From DATAEK01 sp036258055 (GTDB lineage: Bacteria > Acidobacteriota > Vicinamibacteria > Vicinamibacterales > 2-12-FULL-66-21), in contig DATAEK010000076.1 in assembly GCA_036258055.1 (NCBI GenBank), forward strand, positions 1 to 51,754: a DNA stretch of 51,754 nt. The letters run 5' to 3'. The position numbers and the translations under genes were made by a program. Below the pieces are notes generated by a model that saw only the letters and a program-made list of their open reading frames with translations, had not been told where the DNA came from and made no database searches. This document shows positions 16,245 through 24,785 of the stretch, in pieces; within the stretch, counting starts at the first letter, position 1, and each line of letters starts with the position of its first letter.

Positions 16245-18640
16245 GCGATGCGTCTCCCCCGCACGAGCCGCACGGCGACGAGCGCCAGCGCGACGTTGAT
16301 GAGCAGCATGACGACGGCAACTGCGGCCGCGCGGCCGGCTTCCAGACTGAAGAAGGCCGACCGATACATGTAGAGCGACACGACCTCCGTGGATCGACCC
16401 GGTCCTCCACCGGTCAGCGGCAGGACGAGGTCGAACGTGTTGAGCGTGGATATCGTGATGAGCGCCAGGTTCAGCGCGAGCACGGGAGCGATGTGGGGCA
16501 AGACAACCAGTCGAAGGCGGTGCCAGAGCCCGAGACCTTCGAGGTCGGCGGCCTCGTGCAGCTCCTGCGGGATCCGCTGCAGACCAGCAAACTGCAGAAT
16601 CATGCTGAACGCACAGCCGCGCCAGGCGTTCGCGACGATCACGGACCCGAGCGCCATTCCGGCCGCCGAGAGGAACGGCTGCGCCGGCACGCCGATCATC
16701 GACAGGAAGTAGTTGGCAATGCCCGCGCGATTCTCCATCAGCAGGATGCGCCACAGCACACCGACCAGGACGCCCGGCACAATCCATGCGCTGACGACCG
16801 CGACCCGCGCCAGCGTCGTCCCCAGGGCCCGACGACGTTTGGCGGCGTCGATGACGAGCGCGATTGCCAGACCCAGCCCGAGCTGCAGCGCGACCGATGC
16901 GATCACGAACGTGACGGTCACCATGACCATCGCGCGAAATTCCGGGTCAGTCACGAGCGACGTGATGCTGCGTAGACCGTAGGTATAGCTGCCAGCGGAC
17001 GTTCGCGCATCGGTGAACGCGATCCGGATCAGATCGAAGACCGGATACACCAGCACGAGAGCCACGAGACCGAGCGCCGGGGTCAACCAGACAGCAAGCT
17101 GCCGCTGGCGTCGCGCGACGCCGAGCAAGAGGATGGCCGCAATAAGAACCGTCATCAGCGGTGGAACGAGCTTCACCGGATCGGTCCGGCGCGGCGTCTC
17201 GCGATCCCGCGCGCGCAGACGCTCGGCGATCGTCTGCACCGTCCGCCAGGCATCGTCCACTGCGGCGTCGGGTGACTTCGCACCGGAGACCACGGCGCCC
17301 ACGGCGAGCTGGAGCTGCTCGGAGATCGCCGGGTAGATGGGCACGGCTGGCCGGGCGCGCCCGTCCACGAGCATCTCGCCGAACTTCGCGTACCACGGGT
17401 TTTCGCGAAAGACGGAGAAGTCGCGGTAGACGCTGCGGCGGGCCGGCAACTGCCGCGTGGGCACGCTGATTCGCGCGACGTTGGCGGGCGATTCGATGAA
17501 GCGGATGAACTCGGTCGCGACGCGCTGACGCTCCGAATCCCGCGCGAACGTCACCCACACCCACCCGCCGGTTCCGGTCGCGCGGCGACCGAGCTCCGCC
17601 TGGGGAATATCGGTGATCTGCCACTTCGCGAACTCCGCCGGCGTCAGAGCGGTTTCGAGCTCGCGCAACTGCCAGCTTCCGCCGAGGAACATCGCCACAT
17701 CGCCCGCCACCGCGGCCGAGGAGAGCTGCTGATAGTCGTTGTTCGCGAGGACTGACCGGGGCGAGGCTCCCGTGTCGATCGTGCGACGCAGGAAGGCCAT
17801 GAGTCGAACCATGCGCTCCCGGTTCGGCGAGACTCCGAAGACGGGATCCCCGGCCGCGTTCACGAGCTCACCGCCCTGGGCCCAGAACATCGGCAGATGA
17901 TCGAAGACGGCGGCCTCCCAGCGGCCAGCGTTGTACAGATAGCCGGCGATCTTGCGCTCGCGAGCGATGCGGCTGGCGGTCGTCAGGAGCTCGTCCCAGG
18001 TACGCGGCGGCTTGGGAACGAGATCCGTGCGGTAGTACAGGACGCGGCAGTCCGTGCCGTGCCACATCCCGTAGACATGACCCTGCCGATCGCTCAGCGT
18101 CTCAATCGTGAACGGCAGGAAGTCCGCCCGATCTTCCGGCGGCCAGTACGGGTCGAGCGGCCGTACGTCTCCATTCTGGAGAAAGAGTGGCATCCAGAAG
18201 CTGTCTACCGACGCGATGTCCGGAAGCCGGCCAGCCGAGGAAGCCAGCAGCAGCTTCGCCTTGTGCAACTCGAGCGCTGGCATCACCGACACTTCAATCT
18301 GCACGTCGGGATGGGAGCGGGCCCACTGCTCGAAGATGTCGAGGAAAATCCGCGCGACCTCGCGGTTCGCGGCCAGATGCGAGTAGTCCTGCTGGGCCCA
18401 CAAGGTGAGCTTCAGCGGCGCGTCCGCCCGGCCGATGCGGACGGGCGTCACCAGAGCGGGGGTGCAGTCGGCGCCCGCACAGGACTCCTGCGCCGCGGCC
18501 GGCGTGGCGGCCGTAGTCCCCATCACCAGCAGGATGCCAACGATCGCCGTCCCAGCCACACGGGATGTCACTCGTGGCTGAGACCCGAGGAAGCGTCGGG
18601 TCGTCCGTGCGCCGGCGTCATGGGTGAGACGTCGTGTCAT
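16241..18640 (-). CDS. Fused substrate-binding protein and MalF-type permease
   Basis: One uninterrupted 799-codon frame. After a basic N-terminus and a hydrophobic segment (about residues 30-50, ending TPAAAQESC), residues about 75-460 form an extracellular solute-binding domain of the MalE type (LWAQQDYSHLAANREVAR, SVDSFWMPLFLQNGDVRPLD, YYRTDLVPKPPRTWDELL, GGSWQLRELE). From about 480 to 799 the chain becomes a permease with about six to seven helices and the EAA loop ELHEAADLEGLGLWHRLRLV. The binding domain would thus be tethered on the periplasmic face, linked to the first permease helix. Such fusions are known in other ABC importer classes but are unusual for CUT1 sugar systems. Both ends overlap neighbouring genes by 4 bases. 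Confidence 0.9.
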   Translation of the reverse strand: MTRRLTHDAGARTTRRFLGSQPRVTSRVAGTAIVGILLVMGTTAATPAAAQESCAGADCTPALVTPVRIGRADAPLKLTLWAQQDYSHLAANREVARIFLDIFEQWARSHPDVQIEVSVMPALELHKAKLLLASSAGRLPDIASVDSFWMPLFLQNGDVRPLDPYWPPEDRADFLPFTIETLSDRQGHVYGMWHGTDCRVLYYRTDLVPKPPRTWDELLTTASRIARERKIAGYLYNAGRWEAAVFDHLPMFWAQGGELVNAAGDPVFGVSPNRERMVRLMAFLRRTIDTGASPRSVLANNDYQQLSSAAVAGDVAMFLGGSWQLRELETALTPAEFAKWQITDIPQAELGRRATGTGGWVWVTFARDSERQRVATEFIRFIESPANVARISVPTRQLPARRSVYRDFSVFRENPWYAKFGEMLVDGRARPAVPIYPAISEQLQLAVGAVVSGAKSPDAAVDDAWRTVQTIAERLRARDRETPRRTDPVKLVPPLMTVLIAAILLLGVARRQRQLAVWLTPALGLVALVLVYPVFDLIRIAFTDARTSAGSYTYGLRSITSLVTDPEFRAMVMVTVTFVIASVALQLGLGLAIALVIDAAKRRRALGTTLARVAVVSAWIVPGVLVGVLWRILLMENRAGIANYFLSMIGVPAQPFLSAAGMALGSVIVANAWRGCAFSMILQFAGLQRIPQELHEAADLEGLGLWHRLRLVVLPHIAPVLALNLALITISTLNTFDLVLPLTGGGPGRSTEVVSLYMYRSAFFSLEAGRAAAVAVVMLLINVALALVAVRLVRGRRIA

Positions 18641-20079
18641 CGATCAGCGCGCGGAGATGTCACCGTGGCGAAGATCGGGTTGGTGATGGAAATCGGCGCG
18701 CCATCCGCTTTGAAAACGTGCACGCGCATGTATCCGCTGGCGCTGGCAAAACGTTCGAACTCCAGGTGTCCGCTTGCGGTCATCGTCGAGCTCGCGATCG
18801 GCTCACCATTCCACACCAGGTCGACCCGAGCGCCCTTGTACGACGAGGCCGCAGCGTCCACCACGACGCGGAAGACTTCTCCGGATTTGAGACGCAGAAC
18901 GTCGCCAACCCGTGCCTCCTGCTCGTCGGCACGGACCACAACCGCCGGCGGAGGGCTCGATCCGTCAGCCATCAGCACGACACGCCCGGCTCGGATGCCG
19001 GCGAGGATCGCGCGCGTCGAGAGCTCCGTCGCGAAGACGCGAACGCTGGGGGTGCTGAGCGGCGCACTGCCGCGATGCCAGTCGCTTTCGCCGACCGCGG
19101 TCAGATGACGGCCCGCACGCAGGAGGACGTCCCACATGGTCATCGCCTGCTGACGCGCGACCATCGTGCCGTTGGCGATCTCGATGGCGCTGACCGTGTC
19201 GGGTATCTGATGGGTCCACGAGCACGCCAGGCAGTCGGCGACCGGATGATTGATCGAGACGATCGCGCCACGACTCACCGCGGCGCCCACAATCGTCGAG
19301 AGCGCCGGATCTCCGGGCAGGATGCGGAAGTCGACATAATCGCGAGGGCCGCCGAGCCCCCACACGCTGAAGTGGCCGCCAGGCGTGGTGACCTCTTCGC
19401 CGGTGATGACGAGCAGAGCCGGGGCGTTGATCGCCGCGAGCTGATGCGTCGTGTTGTTGTGATCGGTGATGGCCAGGAAGTCGAGCTTCTCTGAAACGGC
19501 CTTGTCCGCAAGCTGTTGCGGCGTGAGCTCACCATCGCTGTGCACGGTGTGAGTGTGCAGGACTCCGGAATACCACGCGGGTCCGTTGCGAATCGGGCCT
19601 GCGGGCCGCGGTGCCAGCGTCGGCGCATTGCCGGACATCGAATCGTGCGACGCCTCGATCGTCATCTCGACATCGACGCCAGCACTCCCGATTTTGTAGA
19701 GCCCGAGCGCGACGTGCCATTGCCCCGGAGGGATGGGTCCCGGCCAGTACCCGGGCGACGCGTCATCGATTCCGACCTTGATGCTGTCACGGGCGCCGCC
19801 ACTCCAGCCGCGGAAGGCCTTCGTCCCGAGCGTGAGCGGTCCGGGCTCGAAGAGTCCGAGATCGATGACGTTCGCGCCATCCGAGCGATCGTACCGGTAC
19901 GACACGGCAATCCTGGTCGTCCCCGGTGCAACGTCGAAGGGGACATAAACATACCGCTCGGTCTGTTGATCTTTGGCCGTGAAGTGACGCGAAATCACCT
20001 GTGGCGCATCGAACGATGGCGGCCCGGATGCCGTCTCGAAGGCAACGAACACCGCGAATACCGCGGCCGTGACTCTCAC
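18637..20079 (-). CDS. CehA/McbA-type PHP-domain metallohydrolase, exported
   Basis: A 480-residue protein with the GTG start at 20077-20079 overlapping the previous stop (GTGA). The N-terminus (VRVTAAVFAVFVAFETASG) is a plausible signal peptide. An N-terminal beta domain covers about residues 25-150, followed by the PHP core: HTHTVHSDGELTP, FLAITDHNNTTH, GEEVTTPGGHFSVWG, SINHPVADC and GESDWHRG supply the His/Asp/Glu metal ligands. A C-terminal beta domain ends the protein. CehA/McbA hydrolyse carbamate-type esters, and PHP enzymes in general are phosphoesterases. The real substrate is unknown. Its place between two glycosidase genes suggests removal of a non-sugar group outside the cytoplasm before import. 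The frame open upstream of 20079 overlaps the GH63 gene and is not PHP-like. Confidence 0.85.
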   Translation of the reverse strand: MRVTAAVFAVFVAFETASGPPSFDAPQVISRHFTAKDQQTERYVYVPFDVAPGTTRIAVSYRYDRSDGANVIDLGLFEPGPLTLGTKAFRGWSGGARDSIKVGIDDASPGYWPGPIPPGQWHVALGLYKIGSAGVDVEMTIEASHDSMSGNAPTLAPRPAGPIRNGPAWYSGVLHTHTVHSDGELTPQQLADKAVSEKLDFLAITDHNNTTHQLAAINAPALLVITGEEVTTPGGHFSVWGLGGPRDYVDFRILPGDPALSTIVGAAVSRGAIVSINHPVADCLACSWTHQIPDTVSAIEIANGTMVARQQAMTMWDVLLRAGRHLTAVGESDWHRGSAPLSTPSVRVFATELSTRAILAGIRAGRVVLMADGSSPPPAVVVRADEQEARVGDVLRLKSGEVFRVVVDAAASSYKGARVDLVWNGEPIASSTMTASGHLEFERFASASGYMRVHVFKADGAPISITNPIFATVTSPRADR

Positions 20080-21353
20080 GACCGATCTCCCTCGAGTGTC
20101 ACCAGCAGATCCAGCACCAGCGCGGTCCAGGAGAAGTCGCTGGCTCCAAAGCCCTCGCCCGTCATTGGATCGTAGTATTCGCGGAATCCCGAGCGTTCGA
20201 CGAGCTGAGCCGACCGATCTTCGATCGTCCGGGCGAGCTCGGTGTGCCCGTGCCGCCGCAGCCCACGCGCGATGTACCAATTGGAGTTCATCCAGGTCGG
20301 CCCGCGCCACACCAGCTTGCTGTCGGCCGTCGGCGGAAGATACGACGGTTCGTTCATGGCGACGCTCGGCACCGGAAAGGGCGCACCGTACTCTGACCTG
20401 TCGGTCAGATGCTGGATCAGCGCTTCGACAGCTGCCGGCGGAATGTCCTCGAGAAGGATCGGCACGAGCGAGCTCACAGTGTTCACGCGAAGGGGCTCCT
20501 CGCGCAATCCCGCGAGATCGAAGAACAGTCCTGCCGACGGGTCGTAACACTTGCTCACCAGGCCGCGTGTGGTCCTGGCTGCGCGCGCGGCGAGCTCCGC
20601 CGCCCCGTCGTGATCGCCGATGCGCGCCAGCAGACCGCTCAGCACACGCTGATTCTCGGCGTAAATCGTATTCACGAAGACATCCTCGACCACGAAGCGA
20701 TCCATCGAGTACATCGCGGTGGGCTCGCGGTTCACGGTGGCGTATGGTCCGGCGACGCGCTCCCAGGCCGCGGTCATCCCTGCCAGATCGGGAACCGTGA
20801 CACCGAGGTACCGGTCGTACTTCGGCGTGTGGTCGAGCCCCGATTCGTCCGGCTGCAGCGTCGCGATCAGGCCGTCACGATCGGGATCGCGTACGCTGTC
20901 GAGCCAGTCGTAATAGCGCCGCACGCGCGGCAGCACGTCCGCGAGGAACGCGCCGGCGCCGGGTCCGCGACTCGCGGCCGCCACGGCTTCGGCAAGAACA
21001 GGCGGCTGCATGCAGTCACTGAGATACGGCGTGCGATAGGCGATGGCGTAGGTCGACAGCAGATCCTCGAACTTCTCGCGTTGCCAGAACGTCACGTGGG
21101 CGACGAAGCCATCAGGCTGCGCGTTGGCGAGCAGGCTGCGGATCTCGATCTGCGCCCTGCCGGGATCGATGTGAGAGAGCGCGACCGCGTGAAAGCTGGA
21201 ATCCCAGAACCACTGGAAGGGATAGGTGCCCATCGACGGGCAGACGAAGTCGTACTCGAGGCCGCACCACGGCGCCACGCCACGCTGACGGTTGCGGTCG
21301 TAGAGTGCGCGGACGGCGTCAGTCATCGCGCGGAGCCGCTTCGAATCGCTCAT
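20076..21353 (-). CDS. GH63/GH37-type alpha-glycosidase (glucosyl- or mannosylglycerate hydrolase-like)
   Basis: A 425-residue (alpha/alpha)6-barrel protein with no signal peptide. Recognisable family segments are FWDSSFHAVALSHID (about 49-63), NAQPDGFVAHVTFW, LQPDESGLDHTPKYD, SYLPPTADSKLVWRGPTWMN, and the C-terminal REYYDPMTGEGFGASDFSWT. Bacterial proteins of this size and layout in GH63 include mannosylglycerate and glucosylglycerate hydrolases; trehalase (GH37) is the other close fold. The gene overlaps the CehA-like gene downstream by 4 bases and starts the tightly coupled part of the operon. No clear Shine-Dalgarno precedes its ATG. The 115 bases before it hold no gene. Confidence 0.83.
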   Translation of the reverse strand: MSDSKRLRAMTDAVRALYDRNRQRGVAPWCGLEYDFVCPSMGTYPFQWFWDSSFHAVALSHIDPGRAQIEIRSLLANAQPDGFVAHVTFWQREKFEDLLSTYAIAYRTPYLSDCMQPPVLAEAVAAASRGPGAGAFLADVLPRVRRYYDWLDSVRDPDRDGLIATLQPDESGLDHTPKYDRYLGVTVPDLAGMTAAWERVAGPYATVNREPTAMYSMDRFVVEDVFVNTIYAENQRVLSGLLARIGDHDGAAELAARAARTTRGLVSKCYDPSAGLFFDLAGLREEPLRVNTVSSLVPILLEDIPPAAVEALIQHLTDRSEYGAPFPVPSVAMNEPSYLPPTADSKLVWRGPTWMNSNWYIARGLRRHGHTELARTIEDRSAQLVERSGFREYYDPMTGEGFGASDFSWTALVLDLLVTLEGDRS

Positions 21354-21468
21354 GGTATCGAGAGGAATATCAGCATCGCGGACACGATCGCTTCGGAGGC
21401 CGGCTCGTTCATCCGCGGCTCATCGATTGACGAGGCAGCGATCGCGCCTCCGTTGCCTTCGCGAACGG

Positions 21469-22479
21469 TCAGGACCTGCGAGGGGATCGCGCGTTGCGCA
21501 GCATCTGGTAGATCTGGTTGACGAGCCAGGTGTGCGTGTAGTTGGTGGCCTCCGGCAGGTTCGAAGGGGTGATGTACTGGCCCGTGCTCGAGAGCGCCCA
21601 GCTCTGAATGATCAGATGGTCCGGCATCACGTCCCAGCTGCGGAACGTGTGCGCAAGGGCGCTGGCGTTTCTCAGCGCGTAAGTGCCGTAGGTCGCGTCC
21701 GCGTCGCCGTCGGCGCCCCAGATGATCACCCCGAAGGGAATGCGGTACTGCGCCGCGAGATCCGCCAGCTGGATCATGTCCCGGCCGTAGACTTCGCGGG
21801 CGGGTGACGCATCGGACTGCCACGCATCGATGTGCAGAAAGTCCACGGTTATCCCGCGATCCTGCAGCAGCCGCAACATGTCCGCGAACTGGGCCGGCGT
21901 GAAGACGGGATACGGTTCTATCAACCCGATGCGGATGCCCGGGATGGCGCGCCGCACCGCAGGAATGTAGACGGCAAGCCGATCCGCCGTCGGCGGAAAC
22001 GCTCCACCGCCGCACCGCCGCGCCCGCCCTCCCGTAAACGGCTCGTCCATCGCAACGTAGGTGACGATGCCTCCGCCGGCGTGCACGTTGCGGATCGACT
22101 CCAGGGTCGCGTCGACGGACGCTTTCATCCCGCTCTCGTCGTCGGTGCAAAACTGCTCCTTGACCGCACCCGCCTCGATCGCGATGCGAATTCCCCATCG
22201 CAGCAGCTTGCGGAATGCATCCACGCGGACGAATGCGTCGTACCGGTTCGGACCGTCCCCCGGCGTCCCCGCCGTCATCGTCTGACCCTGGTAGAACTTG
22301 AAGACCTTAATCGTCTGGCGGGCCTGTGTCCATTCGTCCGGCGCTTCGAAGAGTCGAAGCATGTCGATCGTGCCGGGGCCGGGCGTGAACCAGATGCGAT
22401 CGCCGGGCCATGGCAGCGGCTCTGCCTTGGTGGCGACGATCGCGATCAAAAGGGTCAGCGCGACGACGAAACCGCGCAT
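21469..22479 (-). CDS. Exported protein of unknown function, probable TIM-barrel glycosidase-like fold
   Basis: A 336-residue protein with a short signal peptide (MRGFVVALTLLIAIVATKAE). The mature part alternates hydrophobic strands and helices in a TIM-barrel pattern: FKFYQGQ, GIRIAIEAGAV, GIVTYVAMDEPFTGG, IRIGLIEPYPVF, VDFLHIDAWQSD, PFGVIIWGADG, LIIQSW. An acidic residue after several strands (Glu, Asp-Glu, Glu, Asp) is what retaining glycosidases show, but I recognise no named family. It lies 115 bases upstream of the GH63 gene on the same strand and may be the first gene of that transcription unit. Confidence 0.7.
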   Translation of the reverse strand: MRGFVVALTLLIAIVATKAEPLPWPGDRIWFTPGPGTIDMLRLFEAPDEWTQARQTIKVFKFYQGQTMTAGTPGDGPNRYDAFVRVDAFRKLLRWGIRIAIEAGAVKEQFCTDDESGMKASVDATLESIRNVHAGGGIVTYVAMDEPFTGGRARRCGGGAFPPTADRLAVYIPAVRRAIPGIRIGLIEPYPVFTPAQFADMLRLLQDRGITVDFLHIDAWQSDASPAREVYGRDMIQLADLAAQYRIPFGVIIWGADGDADATYGTYALRNASALAHTFRSWDVMPDHLIIQSWALSSTGQYITPSNLPEATNYTHTWLVNQIYQMLRNARSPRRS

Positions 22480-22545
22480 CGCGCCATTATGACGGGGACG
22501 GTCACGGCGCGCCAGAGTCGAGGGGAGTGACGCCGCCGGGGAAGG

Positions 22546-23142
22546 TCAGCGCTTCTTGGGAAAGTACATCTGCTTCAAGAGCCGGCGGTATTCGGCCATC
22601 GGCGGCAGCCCTACGTCACGCCGCCGGGCGTCCAAATTGGCCTCGTCTTCGATCGGCTCGAAGACCGGTTCCTCGCCCTTCCATTGATTGAAGGCCTTGG
22701 CCTGCGTGCCGTAGACCTGCGGCCTGCCGTCGCGAACGAGGACCCGATCCACGAGCAGCGCGTAGTTCTGCCCCGACAATTCACCGCTGCGAAAGGCTTT
22801 CGTGACGATCGGCAGTATCGCTTTCTGGGTCTCGTGATCGGCGTGCTGCACGAGCAGGAACGCCGCCTCGGTGCCGTCCTTGCCGACCAGCGCGGGACCG
22901 GGCCATCCGAATCGCGTCACGATTGCCTTGATTCGGGCGCTGTTGTCGGCGTCGATCTGCTCCATGCGTTTCAGCACGGCTTCGTCCAGCTTGCGAACGT
23001 CTTGCTTGATCCATTCGTTTCTGACGGCCTGGTCTGCCGCGACCCGCTTCAACAACTCTTCGCGCAGTTCCGGGTTCTTGATCGCGGGCGCCTGTGCGTA
23101 CGTGTGCGTGAGGACAAGAAGAGCGGTGACGATCCCCGTCAT
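22546..23142 (-). CDS. Exported DUF6624-like protein
   Basis: A 198-residue protein with an N-terminal hydrophobic export segment (MTGIVTALLVLTHTYAQA). An Arg/Lys-rich helical region follows (ELLKRVAADQAVRN). The core reads GWPGPALVGKDGTEAAFLLV, QHADHETQK, YALLVDRVLVRDGRPQVYGTQ, matching the DUF6624 pattern (GWP, VG, QHAD, DRV, YGTQ) as I remember it. The function of the family is unknown. The start codon overlaps the stop of a tiny upstream frame (TGATG). Downstream, 66 bases separate the two gene ends toward 22479. Confidence 0.75.
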   Translation of the reverse strand: MTGIVTALLVLTHTYAQAPAIKNPELREELLKRVAADQAVRNEWIKQDVRKLDEAVLKRMEQIDADNSARIKAIVTRFGWPGPALVGKDGTEAAFLLVQHADHETQKAILPIVTKAFRSGELSGQNYALLVDRVLVRDGRPQVYGTQAKAFNQWKGEEPVFEPIEDEANLDARRRDVGLPPMAEYRRLLKQMYFPKKR

Positions 23143-23240
23143 CAGAACACCTCGAGGATCAGATAGCCAGGCGCGTAGCCGGCAGCGATCGACACGGCGA
23201 AGCGGCGCCAGAACGCGAAGTACTCGTAGAAGCCGACCAT
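23142..23240 (-). CDS. Possible 32-residue membrane peptide or gene remnant
   Basis: The frame starts MVGFYEYFAFWRRF and continues with SIAAGYAPGYLILEVF. It is aromatic-rich and hydrophobic, and its TGA overlaps the ATG of the DUF6624 gene in a TGATG junction, which favours coupled translation. An in-frame GTG at 23250-23252 would add four residues. It could also be the tail of a decayed gene, because the region just upstream (23270-23824) contains broken coding sequence. I do not recognise it. Confidence 0.3.
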   Translation of the reverse strand: MVGFYEYFAFWRRFAVSIAAGYAPGYLILEVF

Positions 23241-23269
23241 GAGCCGGCTCACTTGCGCCCCGTCAAGAC

Positions 23270-23605
23270 TCAGTCGATCACTTCGTCAAAGACGTTGGTG
23301 CCCTCGCCCTCGCGTGTGGTCCACCTGAAGTGTTCGATTACGCGGAGGCGACCGTCGTCTGTCCGAAGGATGTCACAGAACGAACGCCCTGCATGCAGGT
23401 CCCCTGAGGTTTCGCGCTGTACATACCGGAAGACGAGCGTGGCGCCAGCGACGTTGCCGGCCAGGCATCCTCGCGCGACCGCGCCGCCGCTGTAATGGGC
23501 AACCACTCTCGAACCCTTCTGCCTGAAATGGAGACGGGTATTCAGCCCGACGACACCCCGGTCCGCAGTGGCAGTCACAAACATGCACACGCCATCGAGA
23601 TTCAT
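23270..23605 (-). CDS. Small N-acetylglutamate-synthase-annotated family protein
   Basis: A 111-residue protein from the ATG at 23603-23605. The sequence follows the pattern of a small conserved family often labelled 'n-acetylglutamate synthase' in databases without good biochemical support: GVVGLNTRLHFRQKGSRVVA, YSGGAVARGCLAGNV, YVQRETSGDLHAGRSFCDI, GRLRVIEHFRWTTREGEGTN. It is a predicted all-beta cytoplasmic protein. The open frame extends 93 codons further upstream, but that part encodes a different, broken protein (a GNAT remnant), so I start here. A GTG lies directly before the ATG. Function unknown. Confidence 0.65.
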   Translation of the reverse strand: MNLDGVCMFVTATADRGVVGLNTRLHFRQKGSRVVAHYSGGAVARGCLAGNVAGATLVFRYVQRETSGDLHAGRSFCDILRTDDGRLRVIEHFRWTTREGEGTNVFDEVID

Positions 23606-23824
23606 CACGCGAGTCTCCCACCAGAGGCGGCTGCATGACCACTCCCGCATACCAGCGGTCAACTTCCGCCACGGTAAGCGGGCCGGATCCGGACGCGTGC
23701 CGCCCACCATGCGGCGAAACTCCGGATCGCGCCCTGCCGCCAGCCGATCGTCGCGGTCACTCGCGCGGGGCGCGCGCAGGAGGACGCGGGGACCACGAAG
23801 CTCAGGTCTCACACCGCCGTTCAT
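23606..23824 (-). pseudogene. Truncated, frameshifted GNAT acetyltransferase remnant
   Basis: From an ATG at 23824 the frame gives PELRGPRVLLRAPRASDRDD and DPEFRRMVGGT, a recognisable GNAT N-terminus. After about residue 47 the acetyltransferase-like reading continues in another frame as PLTVAEVDRWYAGVVMQPPL, which implies a single-base indel near 23680-23700. The acetyl-CoA-binding half of the domain is absent, because the next gene begins instead. Confidence 0.5.
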
Positions 23825-23855
23825 GGGTACTCGAGCTCCGCGCTCCCCTTTCCCA

Positions 23856-23932
23856 TGGCCCATGGCCCATGGCCCCTGGCCCATGTGCCATCCCCTTTAC
23901 CCTTACCCTTTACCCTTTACCCTTTGCCATTC
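23856..23932. repeat. Two heptamer arrays: CATGGCC type and TTACCCT type
   Basis: CATGGCC units (three clean, one CCTGGCC) run from about 23858 to 23886. TTACCCT units follow from about 23896 to 23930, ending with TTGCCAT. The stop codon of the downstream-lying protease gene on the minus strand (23910-23912) is formed by the TTA of one unit. Confidence 0.9.
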
Positions 23933-24785
23933 TCTTCCCCCACGTCGGCGACGGCGGCTCTGTCGTCAGGCGCTTGATGGTACTGGCCTTCAGGAGCTTC
24001 ATGGCCTCGTCGACCGCGCGTTCCAGCTGCGGATCGCGGCCGGCGATGACCTCTTTGGGGAAGTTCTCGACGTCGACGTCCGGCGCCACACCTTCGTTCT
24101 CGACCGCCCATTTACCATCGCGATCGAAGAAGCCGCCGCGCGGCGCGATCATCGATCCGCCGTCGACGAAGCCCGGCGTGTCGGCGGTGTGCACGAGCCC
24201 GCCCCACGTGCGCTTGCCGACCAGTGGACCGATCTTTCGGCGCTTGAACATGTACGGCATCAGGTCACCGCCCGAGCCGGCCATTTCGTTGATGATCATC
24301 ACTTTCGGTCCCCAGATGCCCGCGGCGGGACTCGTGAATGGGTAGCGATCGCCGGCGACGTTATTGAAGTAGCCGTCGAAGTCGCGTCCGAGGACGTCGA
24401 CGATGTAGTCGGCGGCGGAACCGCCGCTATTGAACCGTTCGTCGATGACCGCGCCTTTCTTGTCCTGTTGCGCGAAGTAGTAGCGGTTGAAGCTGTCGTA
24501 ACCGGGCTGTCCCGTGCTCGGAATGTAGACGTAGGCAAGCTGTCCGTTCGACAGCTTGTCGACCAGCCGCCGGTTCGATTCCACCCACGCACGCGTGCGC
24601 AGCGTCTGCTCCGTCGCGGTCGGCACGACGGTCACCTGCCGGGCGCCTTCCATCACCGGACGGTTGTTCACTGTCAGCACGGTCTGCCGGTTTGCCGTGC
24701 CGTCGAGCAGACGGAAGATGTTGTCGGGCGCACGCAGCTCGAATCCATTGATCGCCAGGATGTAGTCGCCGACCGAGACGTCCAC
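23910..24785 (-). CDS. C-terminal half (PDZ and S41 protease core) of a frameshifted tricorn-like protease
   Basis: In this frame the sequence reads PGGLLGADFTVDNGRYKI from about 24900, then a PDZ-like segment (VSVGDYILAINGFEL) and the S41/tricorn serine-protease core. VIDERFNSGGSAADYI is the substrate-side motif. EMAGSGGDLMPYMF carries the nucleophile Ser, and GPLVGKRTWGG follows. The first internal ATG is at 24785, but the product is surely the continuation of the frame at 24674-27367. The last residues (MAKGKG) are encoded by a heptamer repeat, which also supplies the TAA. Confidence 0.8.
   Translation of the reverse strand: MDVSVGDYILAINGFELRAPDNIFRLLDGTANRQTVLTVNNRPVMEGARQVTVVPTATEQTLRTRAWVESNRRLVDKLSNGQLAYVYIPSTGQPGYDSFNRYYFAQQDKKGAVIDERFNSGGSAADYIVDVLGRDFDGYFNNVAGDRYPFTSPAAGIWGPKVMIINEMAGSGGDLMPYMFKRRKIGPLVGKRTWGGLVHTADTPGFVDGGSMIAPRGGFFDRDGKWAVENEGVAPDVDVENFPKEVIAGRDPQLERAVDEAMKLLKASTIKRLTTEPPSPTWGKRMAKGKG

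Noticed and set aside
15418..16410. N-terminal extension of the GH38 frame to over 1,200 codons
   Set aside because: The extension is antisense-like Arg/Cys-rich sequence inside the permease gene. The GH38 domain begins right at the ATG at 15417, which overlaps the permease stop.
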